From Russula earlei (lineage: Eukaryota > Basidiomycota > Agaricomycetes > Russulales > Russulaceae), in the NCBI GenBank assembly GCA_025769875.1, contig JAGFNK010000030.1, positions 62,001 through 126,000 of the forward strand: a DNA stretch of 64,000 bases, in the 5' to 3' direction. Position 1 is the first letter of the stretch. Each line of letters starts with the position of its first letter. The translations under genes were made by a program, and so were the position numbers. The notes under the pieces were generated by a model. It was not told the origin of the DNA. It worked only from the letters and a program-made list of their open reading frames with translations, and did no database searches. Shown here piece after piece: positions 56,234 through 64,000 of the stretch.

Positions 56234-57534
56234 ATGTCTTGGATCTCAAATTTAGAAGGAAAACCTGATCCTAACTTTCGCGATGACGGCCCAAAAGTAC
56301 CAGACCCTACAATACCGCACCGTATGGTATCCACAAAACGCGCGAACCAACCCTTCCTGGCGTCTGTCTTCCCTCCACCTATATCTCACCCCTTCCTCTC
56401 ATCTCTTTTTTCAGGTACAAGGCATACCGCGACGAACAAGCCAAACTCCACGTCGCCTGGCGCGAGCGACAAGATGCCCGCCTAGCCGCCATTGCCCGCG
56501 GCGACCCGAATCCGCCACCTGCAGAGCCGGACCCGACGGCCGAGAAAGAGGTTGGCCTGCTGGGCCTGCTCAAGTTCTTCGCCTGCGTCGTCCTCGCGTT
56601 CTTCCTCGCAGGCAAGTTCGTCACCGGCGAGTGGACGTGGGGGAGCGATTCCTTGGCGCGGCTGGGCCTGACCTTGAGGAGGTCGGGGTCCGAGTGGTTG
56701 TTCGACAGCCAGTCGATGCTCTTTTCAGAGGGATTGTTGAGTCAGTTCGATGGGGCTGACCCTGACAAGCCACTTTACATTGCGGTGCGTGAGCGCGCAC
56801 GCACGCTTCGTCCGTCCTCCCTGTGCCGTGTCTTGTCGACTTGACTGACGATTGGGTTCGTCGCCTGCTAGATCGATGGAGACGTCTACGATGTGTCGAG
56901 CAATCGCCGCATTTATGGCCCGGGCGGGTCCTATGCAGTCATGTATGTATGTGTTATCGTATCTATCTGCCCCGTCCCCGAACGGCGTATACAAATATGG
57001 TCCCTCCTCCGGATGTGGTGTGCGTGCTTGTGCTCCAACTGACTGTGACTTCGGTTTTTTTCCCGTCACGGTAGGGCAGGCGTGGATGCCGCACGGGCTT
57101 TCGGGACCGGGTGTTTCAAGGAGCATCGGACACATGACCTGCGCGGGCTCTCCGGGAGCGAGATACAGGTAGGTTAACTCCCCTTCCCCCCCAATTCTTC
57201 CTCTCCTTCTCCCTCTCCGACATGAAAGGCCTGACCCACGGACTCGGTTGCACAGAGCGTGGAGCACTGGAAACAGTTCTTTAAAGAACACAAGTCCTAC
57301 TTCAAAGTCGGCCGCGTGAACCACCCGCCGATCGACCCGACGAGCCCGTTGCCGTCGCACTGCGATCCGAAAAAGGACGCGGAACAGAAGGTTCGTTGGG
57401 GTGCTGCGCCTCAACCTGCGCCTGCGGGCGATCCTGCGGCTGCTGCAAAACGGGAGGAAGCAATATCAAAGTCGGTTGAGCTCGATCCCGACTCAGGCGT
57501 GACATCGGGCAAAAGCGCACACGAGGAACTTTAG
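56234..57534 (+). CDS. Membrane-anchored cytochrome b5-like/MAPR family protein
   Basis: A heme- or sterol-binding protein of the membrane-associated progesterone receptor group, anchored in a membrane by one helix. Exons 56234-56361, 56415-56784, 56872-56942, 57075-57168 and 57256-57534 give 313 aa. Order: soluble N-terminus (DPTIPHRMVSTKRANQPF, basic AYRDEQAKLHVAWRERQ); membrane helix LLGLLKFFACVVLAFFLAGKF; b5 fold with FSEGLLSQFDG, LYIAIDGDVYDVSSNRRIYGPGGSY, AGVDAARAFGTGCF, THDLRGL; then HWKQFFKEHKSYFKVGRV and a disordered tail. The Tyr residues typical of MAPR heme contact are in place. Substrate unknown. Confidence 0.88.
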
Positions 57535-58942
57535 AGTCCAGCATTTCCCGTTACATCGAGCGTCGTCATGGGTCCACTATGCCTTGGGTGAATCGGTTTT
57601 ATCTTGTTCTTTTTCCTTTCTTGTCTCGGCCATGATGTATAGCCTATGCTCCCCACCTATCGACTATCTTTGCAAGCTTTCCGTACGCCCTTATCAACGT
57701 CCGTTTGATCTATCATTCACTTTTCTGAAACCGTGCCTGCATGAATGTAATTACGACACCTCTTGCAGACTCAGATCCTGACGCAGACTGCGTGTGTTCA
57801 TCTGATCACCTCACCGGTACCCGAAGCTGATGATGTACATATCACCTATCACCTGCAAGCGGAGCTGCCGTAGCCCAACTCCCTACCCTTCCCTGATACC
57901 GTCCACATCACACCTCACGCTCTTGCGCCCCGCGCCCCGCGCGCCTACAAGCCTTTGTGTTCTGTGATAGACGACAATCGACCAATGGAAGCGGTGACCG
58001 CTAGATCCGACGCATTTGAATGACGGGCATTTCGGCTTCCTAGCCGCCGTGTGTCGTGTTGCAGATTTGCGTGTGCGTGCGTGTGTGGCGTGATCTAGCC
58101 GACTGGTGGAGCAAAGCAACGACCGGTCTATGTATGATTTTTTTTTCTTTCTTTCTCTCTCGGGCCATGTTCCGCATGTCTTGTTAGTTAGGGAGGGATG
58201 GGTGAAACAGGCATCGTGGACGCTTGCCCCCCCCCCCCTCCCCCCCTTCCCGTTCTGAACGTTCAGGTTGCAGCAGGTGTGAAGCCGTGTGATCTCGTCA
58301 ATTTTTTTAAAACTGCACCTTCAAAATTTCACAGTCGACTCGAACGGGCAGGCCAATTGAAGCTCGTCAGTCAGGTGGGCACTTTTTTCTCTTTGACGCG
58401 ACCGCCGAGCACAAGACACGCGTAGCGACACACAAGGTCATATGAACGGTCCCGAGTGCTAGTTTTTAGAGTTGTGTAATAGAGATAGCATGTGTGATAC
58501 GATAACAGGGGGGTCCGATTATACCTAAATTACTTTTGCCGCCCAACCCTGGCGTCCGCCTGGCTAGGGGGATCGTCAGTGTGGGTCCATGGATCTGAGT
58601 ATATACAAAAAAAGGTACATGTAACGCACAAGGTCCGGATAAAGATACACGCAAGGCGAAGCGAAAACGAGAACAAAAGACAGACCTGTGCAGACAGACA
58701 GACAGACAGACAGACAGACGGGCGGGCGGGCGGGCGCATAGAGTAAACACGACGGGAAGAATGGAATGGCCGTGGGATAATCGGAAGGACGTTTGCAGGG
58801 CCGCCTGTGGGGGATTGGAGGACCGGCGGGATTACCGTAAGTAAGCGAGCGAGTGGTTGCAGAAGCGACGATTATCGATCAGATGTGAGAGGGGCAGGCG
58901 GGAGACGGGGAGGGGAGGGAGGCCGCGGCGGCCGGTGGGAGA
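57535..58942. other. Convergent intergenic region, 1.4 kb
   Basis: Both neighbours end here. It holds a C-run (58228-58243), T-runs (58138-58147) and the simple repeat at 58691-58736. No gene seen. Confidence 0.4.
58691..58736. repeat. (CAGA)n followed by (CGGG)n
   Basis: About seven CAGA units pass directly into about four GGGC units; intergenic. Confidence 0.9.
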
Positions 58943-60035
58943 TCACAGCCCCATGGGCTCCATAGGCGGTTGTTGGTGGTGATGCTGGTGAGCTTTGGGC
59001 TCGCGGTGAGGCGCGGGCACCGCGACGGGGATGCCCTGTCCATGAGCGTGTGCGTATGCCGCCGACGGCCCGCGCTCGTAGGCATGTGGTGGAACTTGAA
59101 GTCCGCCAGCGGCGGGCTCGGCATACGGCATGTGTCGAGCCGCAGCGGTGTGGGCCGGTAGGTCGGCCGGGTGGTGCGGGGGAGGGAGCGGGGCCGTAGG
59201 GAGCGTCGGCGGGGTGAGGTGGACCGGGTGCTGGTGCTGGTGCTGGTGTGGTGGGAGGGCGGCGATGCTGCCGGCGCCTGGGCTGGCGCCAGGGCCAGTG
59301 CTGGTGCTGGCGCTAGTGCCGACGCTGCTCGGGGACGCGTGCGTGCCTAGGAAGTTCTTGAGGATGGGGAAATCCGCCATGGACGCGTCTATCATCTGCG
59401 TGAATCGCTCGTCGGCGAACTTGGCCACGACGAGGTTCCCCCGCCAGAGCTGGTCCTCGCGCAGTCGTCGCCCCTTGTTCACTTCCTCTTGCATGTCGCG
59501 CACCGTCCGGTTCACGGGGAACGGCATGCCGTCGCGCGAAACGACGGGATAGTAGATTATGTACGGGTTCGCGAACTTCTTGTTCATCATGTCGAGCGCC
59601 TCGACGAACTGGAAGAAAGAAAGAAAAAAAAAAAAAGGTCGCCGTTTGTTTTTCGTTCCGTTCCATTTCATTTTCGTTGAGGTTTTTTTTTTTTTTTTTT
59701 TTAATTCAGTTTTGATGGGCGCGTGTGTGTTTGCCGGTGGGGTTTGAAGAAGATGGAGAAGAAAGGAGCGCATCACGCGTTTTGCCGGTGAGCCCAAATG
59801 GCCGCGTAGAAAAAAAAAAAAAGGGTGGACATACCTGAAAGTGCCAAGCTCGCATGTTGGGGTCTTCAGCGATGTATTCCATGTGCACCTCTGGATGTGG
59901 GATGCGTGCCGTGCTCGTCTGCGCCGGTGCATGGGGGTTCGAGAAAGACGTGGGGCTGGTCATAAGCGAGACGACGTGAGGCGGGCGCCCGTCTGCCGGG
60001 AACAGGATAGCATCAAACGACTGCATCAAATCCAT
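58943..60035 (-). CDS. Conserved basidiomycete protein of unknown function
   Basis: Two exons (60035-59835 and 59608-58943) give 288 aa from MDLMQSFDAILFPADG. The first ~150 residues look globular and match a family I recall from Agaricomycete genomes (ARIPHPEVHMEYIAEDP, FANPYIIYYPVVSRDGMPFPVN, LWRGNLVVAKF, MIDASMADFPILKNFL). The last ~130 residues are Ala/Pro/His-rich with repeated Gln-His. The intron is long (226 nt) and carries T- and A-runs. The frame is open further upstream to ~60266, including an ATG at ~60093, so an earlier start is possible. No known domain or role. Confidence 0.7.
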
Positions 60036-62777
60036 AGCGGAACCTGAACACCCAAGATTATCTGTCAGCGACGGCAATCCCGCTGGAGCCATCTGACCAA
60101 AGCGTACAGGGGGGGTTAAGGTAAGCAGGAACAGAGCTGTCCTTTCTCTTTCCTTTCTTCTTCCTTTGATCGCCTCTATCTTCTCCGGGGTTACGGAAAA
60201 CTTGAAAGGCGGTTGTCTGTCGAGTCGAGTGAAAGAAAGAGACGACGGTTCGACGCTGCTGCACAAGAGAACTGATTTGAAGACTGGGGAGAGGCGACGT
60301 TCTGCATCTTATATAGTCGCGAACATGCAAGTGGATAGAATGGATCTACTGCAACGCGGACCAGGTGATGACCGAAACACGATCATTAAGACACACAGCC
60401 GACCCGATGTGAAGTGAAAGGTCCGATTTTCTGGGGCGAGCGACCGATAATGAAATATGTTACCAGACTCGGATGGCCAGCACTTAGCGTATGCTTTATC
60501 GAGGACTCATATCTTGGCCCATGCTGTTGATGGGATTTGGGGGCCGAAGATCATAGACCCTGGCGCCCATGGCACGGTGTGTGAATGATTGCGTCCTGGA
60601 TGCTGGCACGAGTACTGAGGGGACAGCCTGACTGTGCAACACGCCTACATACGGCAAATTGACCTAAATCGGCGTTGGCGCGAGATAATGACGAGAAAAC
60701 ATACCTCTGCTTTTACCTGATTGTGGGAAATGCGTGGCTTCATGATGCTCACGGACGGCCAGTTGAGCTCGAGGTGCTAAGTCGACGTGTGTCGTTCGTC
60801 GTCGACAGCTACGGGCAGAAATCGGGACGCTGTTCATCTCACTCGTACTACCCACTTGAACCAACCGACAGGCAGCGGCCATAAATGATAAGCAAGCCAC
60901 TGCAGGTGGGAACGCTTTCCGCGTAGTTTTCTCGTCTTGCTTTCATCAATCGCTCTTCCGTACGTAGTGCGTTACATTTTGTAATTGGTGCCAGGTCAAC
61001 TCGCAGCGCAGCTCAGCGATCTGTTGCATCAGCAGGCTTCAAGGCACCCACGCCCTGCAGCAACCAATCCAATTGGATGTGAGCTGTTCTCTCGATCCAA
61101 TCCACTTGGGAATGGGCGGGCAGCCGTCAAGTCTCGAGCTTGATCTTGCGTCCGTCCTCAAGACTCGAGTAAAATTGGTCATGTCATCTTTAAACCGCAA
61201 TTCTCGTCCTCGAGATTGATCGGCTTCAAGTTCCTGATACCAAGTCTCCGTCTTGTACCCTCCCCCCGTCTCTCGCATACACCCAACACACCCTCAATTT
61301 CCACCTGCCTCCCCCCAATATTTCCCATCAATGCGATAGTGTACCGTTTCTCTTCCCGTCGGCTTCCTGCACCCTCGTTCCTTGCATCTAAGAAGGTGCA
61401 CATACAATCCCCTGGGCTAGATCATCCTCCATCCCCGATCGCATCTAGAACTTTCGTGTAATAACCGTCTTCGTTCATGTAGAGGGGGGGGGGGGGGCAT
61501 GTCGATCATGCTTCACAGAAAAAGCTAGTTTTATCTGCCCTCTTCTTCCCTACCGATGACACTCCCAGTCAGGTTTGCACTGTGAGGACGGGTTCAAGCT
61601 GTCACCCCACTTTAGCCCTACATCAGGGTCTTGGGCTGCGTGTACGGCTCACTGTCCAGCATTCCCTCGTTGATTGGATGCCTTCTACCAGGCCCCCCTC
61701 CTCCCCAATCTGGCCTCCCATTTCAACAGCGTGGGGGCTCAACTTCCGTATCCCCTACCTCGTGTCCGCTTGTGATGGTCTCCTGAGTGATGGCCTAGTC
61801 CTTACCGTTTCATGGCCGTCTCAACGCTCGCTACATGCGTCCAAGCTCACTCGACCCCGATTGAGACTATCTGACTTTTATTGATGGCGGGAGTCTCGAT
61901 CGTGAGGGCCCCTCCATCGGCTGTTCCTCACGTGCCTCCAGACCGTCCAGGACAGCAACACACGCACAAAGATTTTCATCTCCTCGCCGTGCGCCGGTCG
62001 TGTGGTTTTCCCTTACCTGATGCTCCAGGCCTTCTCTTTATTTTCCCGGCACGTCCCGTGTCCCGAGTGCCACCTCCGTCTCACTACCACCGCATGGAAT
62101 AATGGAATATCATATTTCCGCTGCGGCTTACAGCCGGCTTGGGCAGATAAGTGCCACCGCGCCCGCGTAAAGGCCTTCTTAGCCGCGGACGGCTCGGCAT
62201 TTCCTGCAGTGATACGGGCAACGCTGGTGGAGACTATCGAAGCCACAGCCGACAGCTTTGCCTGGTGCCCCTTCACGATCTGTTTTTGCTTGTCGCTTTC
62301 ATTGATGTTCCCTTGTCAGTCACAATGAATTACAGTTTGAATCGATCGCTCTTCTGATGTGCGCACCATCCTCCCGTGCAACTGTTACAACACTTTTGGG
62401 TACCTCGTGAAAAGCCGAAGGTGTTGATTAGATGGTCCAAGGCATAGAGCGCCGGTAGGTTCGACTGAAAGGCCGCGAGGTCAGTGCATGCAGGGGATCC
62501 GTTGGCATCTGCTACGCTTTGAGAATACAACTTGGCGGAAAGTCAGCCACCACCGATATGGCAAGGTAATCGAGAAAACGAGAAGCTCAAAAAACTTCAC
62601 TTGTAGTGGCGTCAGCAGGTTGTGACGTGGTACGCACACTTTCGAACACGCGGATTCGCGCCTTGCGGCCAATAGGATAGGACGAATACGAATCAACATG
62701 ACCGGCGAAGATACATACGCGCAGAGCATCATGAAAAGGCTGACGGGAGCAAGGACAAAAACGCTAGAGAGGAACTA
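60036..62777. other. 2.7-kb stretch without a confident gene
   Basis: It starts with the upstream region of the gene at 58943 (TATA-like on the minus strand near 60308). A pyrimidine-rich stretch lies at 61250-61460 and a G-run at 61484-61497. The plus frame at 62002-62328 encodes a Cys-containing segment (CPECHLRL ... YFRCGL ... DKCH) that could be a small zinc-binding exon. A minus frame at 62341-62530 (DLAAFQSNLPALYALDHLINTFGFSRG) also looks protein-like. Neither could be extended to a full gene. Confidence 0.3.
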
Positions 62778-64000
62778 TCATCTGCCGCTCTTCTTCTCTA
62801 CCTTCCATTCCTTAAAAATGCCGTCCAAGCTCTTATACAGTAAGTGTGAAGGTAGGCACCGGATGATCTCTCCCAGGCGCCCTTCTGCCTCCGTGCGACC
62901 CTTTTCCTGAAGCGCCTTCAGGGCGTATTCTAGCGTCATACGCCACACTGCAAGCACTGCAAGGGATACGTGGGTCTGCTGCGGACCGTGTGCTGAGCCG
63001 GGAGACAGGGCAGCGAGAAGGGGACCAGCAACGCTCGGTGCCGAAATGGCGGGTGCTGCCTGCGTGAAGGGGGTTGCACGTTCTCCACGGACCAGACGAA
63101 GGAGGATCTCGAGGATGTGATCTGTCTCTGCCATATGAGTACGTACGAATCGCTGGCGCTCCGTCTGCAGCCCAACGGTGGAATTCGCCGCCCAACCATC
63201 TAGCACGGTCCAGATTGTGGGCGCCTGGATAAGGTTATGTCAGTCAGAGGACCGCGCTTCTTTTGAGGGGATGAAGGTAGGTAAAAGCTTACTGGATCCG
63301 GATCAACCACCTCAATCTTCTTTTCCCAGCCACCAGCCACATCTCCAGAAAACAAGAACATGCGACCGAACATGCTTTTCAGCCACTCCCGCACATCACC
63401 TGACTTGACCCATTTCGGCTCGGACAGAGGGCGTGCCCTATCCAAGTAAACAAGCAACGTCACCTCACAGGGGATATTTGCCTTTGAGAAGGGGGGAACC
63501 GTGGGATCCGTTTCCAACGAGGGGGAAAGAGTTTCCAGTGAAGAGTACGATTTAGTTGCTTCGGATAAGCTCTCGATCTGTCCTCACTACAAGTCAGCTC
63601 ACAGAAGTACTACTGTGAAAGCGAGAGAACGTACGATGATGCCGTTCAGTTCATTCACCTCGTCCTTCTCTACCCGCAGCAGAATCTCCACTCGACCGTC
63701 GCTCCTATGTATCTTTAGCTTCCCGACAATTTCGGCGCTGATGACAAGACGCTTTGTTCCCGCAGCGTACGAGATGGAGAGACGGTTGGCAGAGGGCGTG
63801 CGGATGCCTGGTGGGGGTTCAGATTTCACGGGCAACCGACGAGGTGGCTCGCCATATATAGGGGCGGTAGACTCCGAGATGAGTGTGCTCGTGTCCGAGG
63901 ACGCATGGCCATCAAAATGCACTTCAGGTTGCGTTGCTGAGTCACCTTGAAGGTCATCCGCGCCGCTGGCACGTGGATCACCAGGATTGCCTCGAATGTG
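62778..64000 (-). CDS. Conserved basidiomycete protein of unknown function, 5' partial
   Basis: The gene runs off the right edge of the window. Visible exons: 64000-63635, 63577-63293 and 63224-62778, in frame to the stop at 62778. Landmarks: KRLVISAEIVGKLKIHRSDGRVEILLRVEKD, EVTLLVYLDRARPLSEPKWVKSGDVREWLKSMFGRMF, GWEKKIEVVDPDPAPTIWTVLDGWA, DHILEILLRLVRGERATPF and IIRCLPSHLLYKSLDGIFKEW at the C-terminus. I recall similar Agaricomycete proteins without an assigned function. The N-terminal part before SYAAGTKRL is Pro/Ser-rich. Confidence 0.7.

Overview
The window is nuclear DNA of a filamentous basidiomycete, most likely an Agaricomycete. The evidence is the gene content (OST2/DAD1, an RGS protein with DEP domains, an SOD-fold mitoribosomal subunit, STI1, an AROM fragment, a Zn2Cys6 factor with a C-terminal cluster), the very short introns (mostly 45-65 nt), many exons per gene, and CpG-depleted LTR elements. 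I cannot name the species from sequence alone.

Layout: positions 1-28 kb are repeat-rich. A partial gag-like ORF (1-2002) is followed by an old, broken Ty1/copia element (copy 1, 2263-18643). Copy 1 was hit by a MITE-like element (4550-5111, TAA duplication) and by two solo LTRs of other families (5281-5551 and 6553-7166, each with a 5-bp duplication). A second copy of the same copia family (copy 2, 7816-17254, target duplication ATCTA) lies inside its reverse transcriptase. Copy 2 is itself split by a 3.6-kb element (12474-16075, TA duplication) whose terminal inverted repeats are built of ~153-bp units and whose core holds a cytochrome P450 gene fragment. To the right lie a minus-strand fragment of the EPSP-synthase part of the AROM gene and a solo copia LTR.

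From 20.1 to 27.8 kb there is a tandem duplication of about 3.8 kb. Each unit carries a candidate secreted-protein gene (same promoter, signal-peptide exon and first intron, but unrelated later exons) and the 3' end of the mitoribosomal mS42 gene. Only the right-hand unit joins a complete mS42 gene.

From 28 to 64 kb the DNA is gene-bearing: mS42 (-) and OST2 (+) head to head, a DUF1748 small protein (-), an isochorismatase-fold hydrolase (-), a long coiled-coil protein with two frame breaks (+), a Zn2Cys6 factor (+), a possible unknown gene (-), an NDUFA4/MLRQ-type respiratory subunit (+), an ARA2-type aldo-keto reductase (+), STI1 (-), an FlbA/Sst2-type RGS protein (+), a membrane cytochrome-b5/MAPR-like protein (+), and two conserved proteins of unknown function (-), the last cut by the window end. 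These are mostly single-copy housekeeping genes with no sign of a shared pathway. Gaps of 2-4 kb between them show no gene that I can recognise.

Gene models were built by eye from reading frame, splice signals and remembered family sequences. No alignment was run. Three introns (OST2, STI1, RGS), and perhaps a fourth (ARA2), need GC donors to keep frame.
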